From: Wujia chipingensis
GTDB taxonomy: Bacteria; Bacillota; Clostridia; Lachnospirales; Lachnospiraceae
Assembly: GCF_014337155.1 (NCBI RefSeq)
Contig: NZ_CP060632.1
Coordinates: 2,487,001 to 2,551,000, forward strand
Direction of reading: 5' to 3'
Length of the DNA: 64,000 nt
Under the pieces are notes generated by a model, which saw only the letters and a list, made by a program, of their open reading frames with translations, was not told the DNA's origin and did not search any database. The stretch's first letter is position 1, and each line of letters opens with the position of its first letter. The translations under genes were made by a program, and so were the position numbers. Shown here piece by piece: positions 55,779 through 64,000 of the stretch.

Positions 55779-55803
55779 TACAATCTTTTTTAAAAACTAT
55801 GAA

Positions 55804-58308
55804 TTAGTTTGTCTTGATCTTTGCAAACTGTGCATTCTTGTTTGGTCTGAACAGCATATACAGGAAGAAGGCGATGATCAAGAACGCTACAACCGTTCCT
55901 ACACCAAATGTACCTGCTGTAATGAGCACACCAATCTGATATACAACGAGTGATACAAGATAAGCAAGACCACACTGATATCCGATTGCGAACCAGAACC
56001 ACTTTGCACTGTTCATCTCTCGCTTGATCGCACCCATTGCTGCGAAACATGGCGCACAGAGAAGGTTGAACAACAGGAATGACAAACCACTTGGCTCTGT
56101 AAACTTGCTTGCCAGTGTCTGGTAAACAGTTGCGTCTCCGCCACCGTACAGAATACCCATCGTACCAACGATATTCTCCTTTGCTACAAGACCGGTTACA
56201 CTTGCAACCGTTGCCTGCCAGTTGCCCCAGCCCTGTGGCTTGAAGATCCAGCAGATTGCGTTACCGATCTTAGCGAGGATACTATAATCCATCTGATCCT
56301 CTGAAAGCATTCCGAAGCTTCCGTCAACCCATCCGAAGTATGTTGTAAACCATACAACGATTGTAGAAAGAAGGATGATTGTACCGGCCTTCTTGATGAA
56401 GGACCAGCCACGCTCCCACATGCTGCGTAAAACAGCGCCAACCTTTGGCCAGTGGTAAGCTGGAAGCTCCATAACGAATGGAGATGTATCACCAGCAAAC
56501 ATCTTTGTCTTCTTCAGGATGATACCTGAACAGATGATTGTAATAACACCGATGAAGTAAGCACCGGTTGAAATGATTGCGGAACCATTGAAGATAGCAC
56601 CAGCGATCATTGCGATAAATGGAACCTTTGCACCACAAGGGATAAAGGTTGTTGTCATAATTGTCATACGACGGTCTTTCTCGTTCTCAATTGTACGAGA
56701 AGCCATGATACCTGGAACACCACATCCCATACCTACGAGCATTGGGATGAAGGACTTACCAGACAAACCAAACTTACGGAAGATACGGTCCATGATGAAT
56801 GCAACACGGGCAAGGTATCCACAGTACTCAAGGATTGCAAGAAGGATGAACAGTACCAGCATCTGAGGTACGAAACCAAGTACCGCACCAACACCGGCGA
56901 TGATACCATCAACGATCAATCCCTGTAACCAATCTGCGCAATTTGCTTTCTCAAGTCCCTTTGATACAAGATCCGGGATAGAAGGAATAAATACGCCATA
57001 ATCTGCAGGATCTGGCTCTTCACAACCATAAGACTTGTATGTATCAACTGCGCTCTGCAGATCTGCATATGTAGACTCTGTCTCGTCAGTTGCCAGTGTC
57101 TCCTCATCTTCTACAAGATAAGTTGCTGTTGTATTGGCATCAAATACTGTCAGCAGTTCGTCAGCAGCCTTTGCAGCGTTTGCTGGATCAAACTCATCTG
57201 ACTCTGCATCCATAGCATCTGCAATATCACCAACTTCTACACCATTTTCTTCACCATAAGAGATGAATCCATCGATGATCTGCATTGCCTCTGCGTAAGC
57301 ATCTGCATCGTCGCTGTAAGCAACGCCATCGTCATTCTTCTCCATACCAAACAAATGGAAACCATCACCAAACAGGTTATCATTTGTCCAGTCTGTTGCA
57401 GCAGCACCGACGGTCTGCATTGCAATGTAATATACTAAGAACATGACAATTGCAAAAATAGGAAGTGCCAAAATACGGTTTGTTACAATCTTGTCAATCT
57501 TATCAGATACAGAAAGCTTCTTTCCTGACTTTGCCTTCTTCAAACATTTTCCAATGATAGAAGAAATGTACGCATAACGCTCACTTGTCACGATTGACTC
57601 TGTATCGTCGTCAAACTTATCTTCCAGTGTCTTGATCTCTGCAGATACATCTGGGATAACTTTAAGCTGATCGCCAATCTTGCTATCTTTCTCAAGAACC
57701 TTGATTGCGAAGAAACGCTTCTGTGCTTCTGCTACTGAATCATCCAGCTTTGCTTCCACTGCATCAATAGCAGCTTCCACTGCATCGTCAAACTTATGTA
57801 CACGTGCAACGGCTTTCTTTGCCTTTGCAGCTGCAACTGCCTTGTCTGCAGCTTCCTTAATTCCTTCGCCCTTCAAAGCGGAGATCTCAACGACTTCACA
57901 GCCAAGTGCATTGGAAAGTGCCTTGATATCAATCTTGTCGCCGCTCTTTCTGACTACATCCATCATGTTGACAGCCATAACAACCGGGATGCCAAGCTCG
58001 ATGATCTGTGTAGACAGATACAGGTTACGCTCCAGGTTCGTACCATCAATGATATTGATGATTGCGTCTGGATGCTCACCGATCAGATAATTTCTTGCTA
58101 CAACTTCCTCCAATGTATATGGAGAAAGAGAATAAATACCAGGTAAGTCCATGATGGCAACATCTTTATGTCCCTTTAACTTACCTTCCTTTTTTTCTAC
58201 CGTAACACCTGGCCAGTTACCAACATACTGGTTTGCGCCGGTCAAGGCGTTAAACAATGTCGTTTTACCGCAGTTCGGGTTACCTGCGAGTGCAATTGTA
58301 ATTGCCAT
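55804..58308 (-). CDS. feoB: Ferrous iron transporter B
   Basis: 834 residues. N-terminal G domain: GNPNCGKTTLF (G1), WPGVTVEKKEG (G2), DLPGIYSL (G3), NMMD (G4). Helical linker, then the membrane core from about residue 280 with GCGVPGIMASRTIEN and TFIPCGAKVPFIA (gate motifs, Cys included). Between the first and second membrane helices (~306-460) lies a long, strongly acidic, likely extracytoplasmic insert. GGAGAG precedes the ATG. Imports Fe2+; follows two feoA genes. Confidence 0.97.
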   Translation of the reverse strand: MAITIALAGNPNCGKTTLFNALTGANQYVGNWPGVTVEKKEGKLKGHKDVAIMDLPGIYSLSPYTLEEVVARNYLIGEHPDAIINIIDGTNLERNLYLSTQIIELGIPVVMAVNMMDVVRKSGDKIDIKALSNALGCEVVEISALKGEGIKEAADKAVAAAKAKKAVARVHKFDDAVEAAIDAVEAKLDDSVAEAQKRFFAIKVLEKDSKIGDQLKVIPDVSAEIKTLEDKFDDDTESIVTSERYAYISSIIGKCLKKAKSGKKLSVSDKIDKIVTNRILALPIFAIVMFLVYYIAMQTVGAAATDWTNDNLFGDGFHLFGMEKNDDGVAYSDDADAYAEAMQIIDGFISYGEENGVEVGDIADAMDAESDEFDPANAAKAADELLTVFDANTTATYLVEDEETLATDETESTYADLQSAVDTYKSYGCEEPDPADYGVFIPSIPDLVSKGLEKANCADWLQGLIVDGIIAGVGAVLGFVPQMLVLFILLAILEYCGYLARVAFIMDRIFRKFGLSGKSFIPMLVGMGCGVPGIMASRTIENEKDRRMTIMTTTFIPCGAKVPFIAMIAGAIFNGSAIISTGAYFIGVITIICSGIILKKTKMFAGDTSPFVMELPAYHWPKVGAVLRSMWERGWSFIKKAGTIILLSTIVVWFTTYFGWVDGSFGMLSEDQMDYSILAKIGNAICWIFKPQGWGNWQATVASVTGLVAKENIVGTMGILYGGGDATVYQTLASKFTEPSGLSFLLFNLLCAPCFAAMGAIKREMNSAKWFWFAIGYQCGLAYLVSLVVYQIGVLITAGTFGVGTVVAFLIIAFFLYMLFRPNKNAQFAKIKTN

Positions 58309-58350
58309 GATTTCTCTCCTTATCTTTTTACATTCCCTGACATTGGGTGA

Positions 58351-58572
58351 TTACTCTACTTCGATAATTGCAGCATCTGCCTTACGAACAGACAGCTCAT
58401 AATTACGAACTGTAATTTCAACCGGATCTCCAAGTGGAGCTACCTTACGCACGTAGATCTCAACGCCCTTTGTGATACCCATATCCATGATTCTTCTCTT
58501 GATAGGGCCTTCGCCTGCGATCTTTGTTACCTTTACGGTCTCCCCTACTTTTACCTGATTCAATGTCTTCAT
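58351..58572 (-). CDS. feoA: FeoA family protein (downstream copy)
   Basis: 73-residue SH3-like FeoA domain (VKVGETVKVTKIAGEGPIKR, RIMDMGITKGVEIYV, PLGDPVEITVRNYELSVRKA), the usual sequence order of FeoA. Thought to regulate FeoB on the cytosolic side. Between the other feoA and feoB, 42 bases from feoB. Confidence 0.95.
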   Translation of the reverse strand: MKTLNQVKVGETVKVTKIAGEGPIKRRIMDMGITKGVEIYVRKVAPLGDPVEITVRNYELSVRKADAAIIEVE

Positions 58573-58604
58573 TGTTTCACTTCCTCTCTTACGAATACGT
58601 TCTT

Positions 58605-58817
58605 CTAGGCTACCTGGATTTTACTTGCCATGTCACGACCAAGAGCCACTCTTGAATCTTTCACCTTCAAAATCATGTTTCCGCCCAGCGAAGATACAAC
58701 GGTTACAACTGTACCGTCCACAAAGCCGAGGTTCTCAAGGAATTTACGAACTTCCTCTTTTCCCCCCACTTTCACGATGGTTTTTGGTTCTCCTTCTTCT
58801 ACCATTGACAGTGGCAT
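58605..58817 (-). CDS. feoA: FeoA family protein (upstream copy)
   Basis: 70 residues from ATG 58817 (GGAG 8 bases upstream; the longer frame from 58826 has no site). FeoA pattern: VGGKEEVRKFLENLGFVDGTVVTV, LGGNMILKVKDSRVALGRDMA. First gene of the operon; only distantly similar to the second FeoA, so a diverged pair and not a recent copy. Confidence 0.93.
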   Translation of the reverse strand: MPLSMVEEGEPKTIVKVGGKEEVRKFLENLGFVDGTVVTVVSSLGGNMILKVKDSRVALGRDMASKIQVA

Positions 58818-58858
58818 AAAAATCACTCCTTTTCTGTAGTATTCATACTTTATTTCAG

Positions 58859-58921
58859 GTTAGTTTAGAACAACTAACTTTCTGTCGACACAATATTAGC
58901 CCAAACTAACTATTTTGTCAA
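58859..58921 (-). promoter_or_regulatory. feo promoter with two DtxR-type operators
   Basis: Minus strand: TTGACA (plus 58916-58921), 17-base spacer, TAATAT (58893-58898). GTTAGTTTGGGCTAAT (58895-58910) lies between the boxes; the palindrome GTTAGTT-TAGAAC-AACTAAC (58859-58878) lies just downstream. Likely bound by the divergent DtxR-family regulator to repress feo when metal is sufficient. Confidence 0.75.
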
Positions 58922-58983
58922 TAAAAAATACATCGGATTTTTATATTTGTATTTCTTATTTATAAAGCATTTTTGCAAAGCGT

Positions 58984-59012
58984 TTGCAAACCTGTAAAAT
59001 TTGTGTTAGTAT
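58984..59012 (+). promoter_or_regulatory. Probable promoter of the DtxR-family gene
   Basis: TTGCAA (58984-58989) and TAGTAT (59007-59012) with a 17-base spacer. No full copy of the GTTAGTT operator overlaps it. Confidence 0.5.
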
Positions 59013-59061
59013 TCAGACATAGCGACGTTAACAGCACTTATTATGTAAAGGGGATTGGTTT

Positions 59062-59439
59062 ATGAAAATACAGGAATCAGCCGAAGATTACCTGGAGGCA
59101 ATTTTATTTCTCGGCAAATCACACGAGCACGTTCGTTCGATTGATGTCGTACACCATCTTGGATTATCCAAGCCGAGTGTCAGCGTGTATCTGAAGAACC
59201 TCCGTGTAAACGGATATATAAATGTCGATGACAAAGGATATTTATCACTCACAGAGGAAGGCATGAAGATCGCATCCAAGATCTACGAGCGGCATGAAAC
59301 GCTTGCCCATCTTTTTATGTCTCTTGGTGTGAACGAAGAGACTGCTTACGAGGATGCCTGCCGAATCGAACATGACTTGAGCGATGAAACATTTCAGGCG
59401 TTAAAGAATCATTACATCAATCACATGAGTCAGGCATAA
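59062..59439 (+). CDS. DtxR/MntR family metal-dependent regulator
   Basis: 125 residues. N-terminal winged helix (ESAEDYLEAILFLGKSHEHV, RSIDVVHHLGLSKPSVSVYL, GYLSLTEEGMKIASKIYERH) and the metal-binding dimerisation domain (ETLAHLFMSLGVNEETAYEDACRIEHDLSDE) with the expected His, Cys, Glu and His ligands. It lacks the SH3-like third domain, as in MntR-size members. Divergent from feoAAB with paired operators in between, so probably the iron (or manganese) sensor of this locus. AAGGGG precedes the ATG. Confidence 0.94.
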   Translation: MKIQESAEDYLEAILFLGKSHEHVRSIDVVHHLGLSKPSVSVYLKNLRVNGYINVDDKGYLSLTEEGMKIASKIYERHETLAHLFMSLGVNEETAYEDACRIEHDLSDETFQALKNHYINHMSQA

Positions 59440-59482
59440 ATGACCGCATGAAAATATTGTTCAGATAACGATATATTACATA

Positions 59483-59522
59483 AAAAGCACGATTTGATTC
59501 ACATCAAACCGTGCTTTCTTAT
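59483..59522. terminator. Bidirectional intrinsic terminator
   Basis: AAAGCACG-TTTGAT pairs with ATCAAA-CGTGCTTT (small internal bulges) between two convergent genes. Confidence 0.8.
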
Positions 59523-59547
59523 TTTAATTTCCAGATTCAAGTCCTGA

Positions 59548-60936
59548 CTATGCTTTCCCGACTTCCAGCTGCCGCGCGACCTTGCGTTTACACAGGAAGA
59601 ACGCCGGAATCAGGAATGCATCCGCAAGCAGCCATGCGAGCGGGCTGGAATAGCAGGCTCCGAGATAGCCAAACGCCGGCACGAGCAGCATACCCGCGAT
59701 ACCGCGCGCGATCATTTCCATCACACCTGCGATAATGGCGAGTGATGAAAATCCCATACCTTGAATTGTAAAGCGAACCGTATTGACCAAGGTAAGCAGA
59801 CAGTAAAATGCCGATACAATGATCAAAAACTGTGTTGAATTCTGCATGATAACCGGATCCTTCTCATCTAAGAACAGCATTGTAAGCTGGTCTCCGAACA
59901 ACTTCACTACGATTACCATCAGTCCAGACACGATAAATCCAATGATACATGCGGCACGCAGACCTTTCCCTACACGATCCAGCTTCCTTGCTCCGATGTT
60001 CTGTCCGGCATACGGTGCCATCGTCTGACCAAGCGCATCAAACGGACACGCAAGAAATATATTGATCTTCGAGCCGGCTGTCATAGATGCAACATAGATG
60101 GAACCTAGTCCATTTACCGCTGTCTGCAGAATTACCGAACCGATTCCCGTGATGGAATACTGCAGTCCCATCGGAATTCCAACACCCGTCAATTTTCCTG
60201 CCAGATGTCTCTCCAGCTTCCAGTCTCCCTTCTCCATCGCAAGAATATCGAATTTTTTCTTAATATATATAATGCTGATCACACCTGATACGCCCTGGGA
60301 AACAACGGTTGCAAGCGCCGCACCATCGACGCCCATCCTGAACACTATGATGAGCAGCAGATCCAGACCGATATTGATGGCAGACGAAATCGCAAGGAAG
60401 ATAATCGGCGATTTGCTGTCTCCCAGCGCACGCAGGATAGCTGCCGTCATATTGTACAGAATCGTACACGGAATTCCCGCAAAGATTATAAATATGTAAA
60501 TATATGCGTATTCAAATATATTCTCCGGGGTGTTCATCCATGTTAAAACCGGGCGGCAGAACAAAAGCATCAGAGTTGTAATTACAACGCTGAAAAATGT
60601 ACACAGCCACACAGAATTTGTCACCATCTTCCGCAGCAGCGGAAAATCCTTGGCACCAAAGCTCTGTGAGATCGGAACCGAGAATCCACTGCAAAGTCCC
60701 ATACAAAATCCAATGACAATAAAATTCAGACTGCCTGTCGAGCCAACGCCTGCAAATGGATCCACGCCCAGATATTTTCCTACGATCATCGTATCAACCA
60801 GACTGTAAAACTGCTGGAACAACAGTCCCAGAAACATCGGAAATGCAAATCCGAGAATCAGTTTCATCGGCGATCCTACGGTCAGATCTTTCGCCGGGCT
60901 GGATGATTTTTTCATTTCTTTTTTCTCTTCTGACAT
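59548..60936 (-). CDS. MATE family efflux transporter
   Basis: 462 residues, twelve membrane segments in two similar halves (MKLILGFAFPMFLGLLFQQFY with TMIVGKYLG in the first; YIAGQNIG-like PYAGQNIGARKLDRV in the middle). Couples Na+ or H+ to export of drugs or metabolites; substrate unknown. GGAGG precedes the ATG. Monocistronic. Confidence 0.95.
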   Translation of the reverse strand: MSEEKKEMKKSSSPAKDLTVGSPMKLILGFAFPMFLGLLFQQFYSLVDTMIVGKYLGVDPFAGVGSTGSLNFIVIGFCMGLCSGFSVPISQSFGAKDFPLLRKMVTNSVWLCTFFSVVITTLMLLFCRPVLTWMNTPENIFEYAYIYIFIIFAGIPCTILYNMTAAILRALGDSKSPIIFLAISSAINIGLDLLLIIVFRMGVDGAALATVVSQGVSGVISIIYIKKKFDILAMEKGDWKLERHLAGKLTGVGIPMGLQYSITGIGSVILQTAVNGLGSIYVASMTAGSKINIFLACPFDALGQTMAPYAGQNIGARKLDRVGKGLRAACIIGFIVSGLMVIVVKLFGDQLTMLFLDEKDPVIMQNSTQFLIIVSAFYCLLTLVNTVRFTIQGMGFSSLAIIAGVMEMIARGIAGMLLVPAFGYLGACYSSPLAWLLADAFLIPAFFLCKRKVARQLEVGKA

Positions 60937-61008
60937 CTTCCAGATTCCTCCTAATTATATCTCTCAAATCTTGTACATACATCTGTGCATGGCAGTTTTT
61001 GCACATAA

Positions 61009-61053
61009 AGAAATCGCCATAAGCAAATACAGGCGTTGCTCACAGCGATTTCT
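61009..61053 (-). terminator. Weak hairpin after thrH
   Basis: AGAAATCGC (61009-61017) pairs with GCGATTTCT (61045-61053) around a long loop; only a short T stretch follows on the minus strand. Confidence 0.4.
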
Positions 61054-61090
61054 ATTCATTCCTCGTTATAAGAGAACGATTTTTATCCGA

Positions 61091-61699
61091 TTAATCCAGA
61101 TGCTCTTTGATTGCAGCAAGCAGCTCATCGTAAGTCTCATATGCTGCAAGCTCCGGATTATCCTTCTTGATCTGTTCTGTACTCTTAAACAGGAAGCCTG
61201 CCTTGCTAGCCTTGATCATACCAAGGTCGTTATAACTATCTCCACTGGCGATGGTCTCAAATCCGATCGACTGTAATGCCTTAACCGTTGTCAGCTTTGA
61301 CTGCTCACAACGCATCTTGAAGCCTGTGATTTCTCCACTTTCTGCAACCTCCAGAGAGTTACAGAAAATCGTCGGCCAACCAAGCTTCTTCATCAGTGGT
61401 GTTGCAAACTGTGCAAAGGTATCACTGATAATGATTACCTGTGTCAAACTGCGCAACTCATCTAAGAATTCCTTTGCACCCGGAATCGGATCAATCTTCG
61501 CGATTGTCTCCTGAATCTCTTTCAAACCAAGTCCATGCTCCTTCAGGATGCCAAGTCTCCATGTCATCAGCTTATCATAATCTGGTTCATCTCTTGTTGT
61601 CTTTTTCAGTTCCGGAATTCCACTTGCCTCCGCAAATGCGATCCAGATCTCTGGTACCAATACGCCCTCTAAATCTAAACATACAATATTCATTGCCAT
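61091..61699 (-). CDS. thrH: Phosphoserine phosphatase / homoserine phosphotransferase ThrH
   Basis: 202 residues, HAD superfamily. LDLEGVLVPEIWIAFAEASG, TTRDEPDYDKLMTWRL, VIIISDTFAQFATPLM and ASGDSYNDLGMIKASKAG follow ThrH closely along its length. ThrH dephosphorylates phosphoserine and can transfer the phosphate to homoserine, linking serine and threonine synthesis. GGAGG lies 8 bases before the ATG. No serine or threonine gene is adjacent. Confidence 0.92.
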   Translation of the reverse strand: MAMNIVCLDLEGVLVPEIWIAFAEASGIPELKKTTRDEPDYDKLMTWRLGILKEHGLGLKEIQETIAKIDPIPGAKEFLDELRSLTQVIIISDTFAQFATPLMKKLGWPTIFCNSLEVAESGEITGFKMRCEQSKLTTVKALQSIGFETIASGDSYNDLGMIKASKAGFLFKSTEQIKKDNPELAAYETYDELLAAIKEHLD

Positions 61700-61754
61700 A
61701 ACTCTATCCTCCGTTTTTTATTTTTATCATCCATTTAACCTGATGTTAAATTTT

Positions 61755-62603
61755 CTATTGAATTACGATATACGGGTGCATATCTTTCGATAATTCTGCC
61801 AGATATGCAAGCACCATATCCTCCGTTGTTGCAATGCATCCCAGTGTCGGCTGCTGCCCCACATGGAAGAAAATCGCCGAACCACGCCCCGGCTCCACCG
61901 GATTCTGATTGTACTCCACGACAAATCCATATTTGTAAGCATCCGTGTATTCAATCATACGTTCTGCACTCTGCCAGGTCTTTTCTCCATCAAGTTCTAT
62001 GCGTTGATTATATAATTCACTGTCCTCATCGTCAACCCAATATGTATTTTCTGTAATTTGAAATGTTGAAAGACCCGTTTTCGGTTTCTCTTCTATATAA
62101 AATGCTTCGCCGATTGGAAATACCCCGGCAGGTGTCATCCGGCTTCCCTCATAAGACTCCCGGCTCACACCATTTGCCCCGACATAGCCCTCGGTTGTCA
62201 GTCCGGTATCCGTCCATTTTCCGTCCGTATCACAGATATACATGGATATCGTCGCTTTATCGTGATCTGCATCTACGACAACCAGTTGTCTGCAGGAAAC
62301 CTCCGCCAGTTGTGCATAGCTGACCAGACTCCGATTCAAAATCTCTGTCAAAGCTTCCGGCTGTGCCTCATCAGGAACCGCCGCATCTGTCCCAGTCGCA
62401 TCTTGGGCTGTATGCATCTGCTCCTCCATCGGCGTTGCCACATCCCCTGCCGTTGCATCTGCAGTCGCAGTCACCTCCGTGGCTGCCATCTGTGCGTGTT
62501 TCTTTTTCTGCTGATTGTGTGTGAGATTTGCGATTACAATTCCCAGAACTGAACCGATCAAAAGCCCCATCAACATACAGAACAACATCCGCAAATTCTT
62601 CAT
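61755..62603 (-). CDS. Membrane-anchored L,D-transpeptidase-like protein
   Basis: 282 residues. N-terminal membrane helix (MLFCMLMGLLIGSVLGIVIA), Ala/Thr/Asp-rich linker (~35-85), then a YkuD/YafS-type domain: TTEGYVGANGVSRESYEGSR, MTPAGVFPIGEAFY, and the catalytic His and Cys in AIFFHVGQQPTLGCIATTED. Could make 3-3 cross-links or modify wall-bound proteins outside the membrane. 10 bases from the next gene, which has a related domain. Confidence 0.85.
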   Translation of the reverse strand: MKNLRMLFCMLMGLLIGSVLGIVIANLTHNQQKKKHAQMAATEVTATADATAGDVATPMEEQMHTAQDATGTDAAVPDEAQPEALTEILNRSLVSYAQLAEVSCRQLVVVDADHDKATISMYICDTDGKWTDTGLTTEGYVGANGVSRESYEGSRMTPAGVFPIGEAFYIEEKPKTGLSTFQITENTYWVDDEDSELYNQRIELDGEKTWQSAERMIEYTDAYKYGFVVEYNQNPVEPGRGSAIFFHVGQQPTLGCIATTEDMVLAYLAELSKDMHPYIVIQ

Positions 62604-62612
62604 AGATACCCC

Positions 62613-64000
62613 CTAATTCAATGTAATCTCAATATGTGGATTCATGTTTCCATCCAACAGTTTCAACAATTCTGTCATATTTTCTGCTGAAATATCAATA
62701 CAGCCTGCTGTCTCACTGACATTGCTATAATTTCCACAGATCGTAATGACTGAGCCTTTTCCCGGTGTCACGCCATCCGAAGACAAGCCATCTCCATTAT
62801 GTTCGATAAAGATAATTGCATTTAATTTTCCGTTTACGATATTGCTTCCGACATGATCAACACTCACATCGCCTACCGTATTCGTATCGACAAGTGTGTT
62901 ATACAGTTCGGATTCTGCATCATCTACGATTGCGGCTGAGTCACTTGCCAGTTTAAAATTCATGTTATTTTTCGGATCAACATTTGCCATCACAAAGCCA
63001 AGCTTAAACGTTCCCATCGGTGTGACACCTTTTCCTTCTCCGTAGTCAGAACCGATTCCATTTCTGCCAAGCACACATGCAACAGAATATTTGTTAACCC
63101 AGTCGCCATGTTCCCAGTTATAAACGGTCAGCGTTCCAGATGTGCTTCCCGCATGTGCGGTTACCGTAATCTTCTGGGAATATTCATATGGACATTCCGC
63201 TTCCTCTGTGGTTGCTTCAGTCGTCTCCTCTGTCGTCGTTGCTTCGGTCGTTACCTCCGTGGTTGTTGGCGCCGCGGTTGTCGTTTCTTCCTCCTGATTG
63301 ACTGGATGGATCAATACAACATAGATTGCAACAGCCGCACCTATGATCAGCACAATCAGAATTGGCAGTAAAAACCGCAACATCAAGGACGCCTTCTGCG
63401 TCTCCCTTGTCACTTTTTCTTTTTTCGGTTGCAGATGCATCTCTTCCTGTGTATTATATGCATCCGCCTGCTGTACATTTCTTCGGTGATTGACCAGATC
63501 TGTTGGTTGCTGCGCCGGTGACTGTCTCCTCGGCTGCTGTACCAATGGCTGCCCGCAAGTTGGCTGTTTCGATGATTGCTCCTGTTTCTGCGCGTACATT
63601 GGCTGCATCGATGGTTGCTCTGTTTCCTGTACATACATCTGCTGCCCGGTTCCTACCGTTGGCTCCTGCAAAATATCCGCAAGCATCTGTAATTCCTCTG
63701 CAAATTCCAATGCCGTCGCATAACGTCTCGCCGGATCTGGTTCACACGCTTTCTGGATAATCTCGTCAAACACACCACTGATGCCCTGTTTCGGAATCAG
63801 CGATTTCATCAGCATGCCGAGTGCATACACATCCGTCCCTGCATGGTAAGCGCCACCCTGTGTCAGCTCCGGTGCAACAAATGTCGGGATTGTCCCCTCC
63901 GGATATTGCCGCACGTTCTCATACCCGATCAACTGATAATTTCCGGGTGACACAACCAAGATATTCCCCGGCTTTACATCCCCATGCACACGTCCCTGCT
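62613..64000 (-). CDS. Kinase-like domain fused to extracellular L,D-transpeptidase-like domain (5' end outside window)
   Basis: At least 459 codons; the reading frame continues past the window end. Cytosolic part: catalytic-loop motif HGDVKPGNI, then LIGYEN where DFG is expected, and a helical C-lobe (TDVYALGMLMKS, KACEPDPARRYATALEFAEEL). A Gln/Pro-rich linker leads to one membrane helix (LPILIVLIIGAAVAIYVVLI), a Thr/Glu linker, then an extracellular YkuD-like domain with GRNGIGSDYGEGKGVTPMGT, IIFIEHNGDG and TAGCIDIS (His and Cys). This is the topology of PASTA kinases with an L,D-transpeptidase-like ectodomain. The N-lobe is not visible. Confidence 0.85.
   Translation of the reverse strand, partial: QGRVHGDVKPGNILVVSPGNYQLIGYENVRQYPEGTIPTFVAPELTQGGAYHAGTDVYALGMLMKSLIPKQGISGVFDEIIQKACEPDPARRYATALEFAEELQMLADILQEPTVGTGQQMYVQETEQPSMQPMYAQKQEQSSKQPTCGQPLVQQPRRQSPAQQPTDLVNHRRNVQQADAYNTQEEMHLQPKKEKVTRETQKASLMLRFLLPILIVLIIGAAVAIYVVLIHPVNQEEETTTAAPTTTEVTTEATTTEETTEATTEEAECPYEYSQKITVTAHAGSTSGTLTVYNWEHGDWVNKYSVACVLGRNGIGSDYGEGKGVTPMGTFKLGFVMANVDPKNNMNFKLASDSAAIVDDAESELYNTLVDTNTVGDVSVDHVGSNIVNGKLNAIIFIEHNGDGLSSDGVTPGKGSVITICGNYSNVSETAGCIDISAENMTELLKLLDGNMNPHIEITLN

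Noticed and set aside
1..64000. CRISPR array, prophage or integrated element
   Set aside because: No regularly spaced direct repeats, no phage structural genes, no integrase and no direct-repeat att pair at the tRNA-Leu gene were seen.

Overview
The window reads as chromosomal DNA of an anaerobic Firmicute, most likely a gut Lachnospiraceae. This is inferred from gene content and style, not from a database match. The indications are: an oxygen-sensitive class III ribonucleotide reductase (nrdDG); a T-box leader in front of pheST; strong GGAGG ribosome sites; lipoproteins whose tails are rich in A/T/S/D; ChW repeats; a high-cysteine HCB13-type protein; DUF4250; and ThrH. No prophage, insertion sequence, CRISPR array or rRNA operon was found. 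Most genes are on the minus strand.

Layout. 0-7.8 kb: a small acidic anchored protein, aroA, a secreted nuclease lipoprotein, an M18 aminopeptidase, a membrane glycerophosphodiesterase, queA. 7.8-11.9 kb: pheT, pheS and their T-box leader. 12-18.7 kb: accessory genes, namely an Rpn-type nuclease, a secreted LRR/ChW protein, unknown membrane proteins, and a plus-strand trio starting with a high-cysteine protein. 18.7-23.7 kb: leuS, DUF4250, a CbiT-like protein and an AI-2E family transporter. 23.7-32.6 kb: an AAA ATPase, an EAL protein with a degenerate GGDEF, a GH25 lysozyme, a NatAB-type exporter, and a hydrolase-like/LCM-methyltransferase fusion. 32.7-37.5 kb: tRNA-Leu(CAG), a lipoprotein FKBP isomerase, nrdD-nrdG-dut. 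37.5-41 kb: a sensor without an output domain and a YtrA-type regulator with its ABC transporter. 41-49 kb: glmU (N-terminal half only), pth, mfd, a PrsA-like foldase, a membrane protein and a lipoprotein. 49-54.8 kb: a TrpB fragment, a GH43 glycosidase with a divergent AraC regulator, pfkA and a rhomboid protease. 55-59.4 kb: an iron locus (FeoB-associated Cys-rich protein, feoB, two feoA genes, a divergent DtxR-family regulator). 59.5-64 kb: a MATE exporter, thrH, and two L,D-transpeptidase-like genes; the last is fused to a kinase-like domain and runs off the window.

The most interesting non-coding signals are three. (1) A roughly 140 bp structured element occurs twice, before pheS and before pfkA, and its stems show compensatory base changes between the copies. 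(2) A third, unrelated 300 bp hairpin with a possible H-type pseudoknot lies between feoB and its small partner gene. (3) A promoter and terminator pair near 55.0-55.15 kb has the same DtxR-type operator layout as the feo promoter. It would make a roughly 110 nt RNA carrying an anti-Shine-Dalgarno stretch, a candidate iron-responsive small RNA. The protein-level oddities are a kinase-like/L,D-transpeptidase fusion lacking DFG, a dead-looking hydrolase fused to a methyltransferase, and a 66-residue TrpB remnant.
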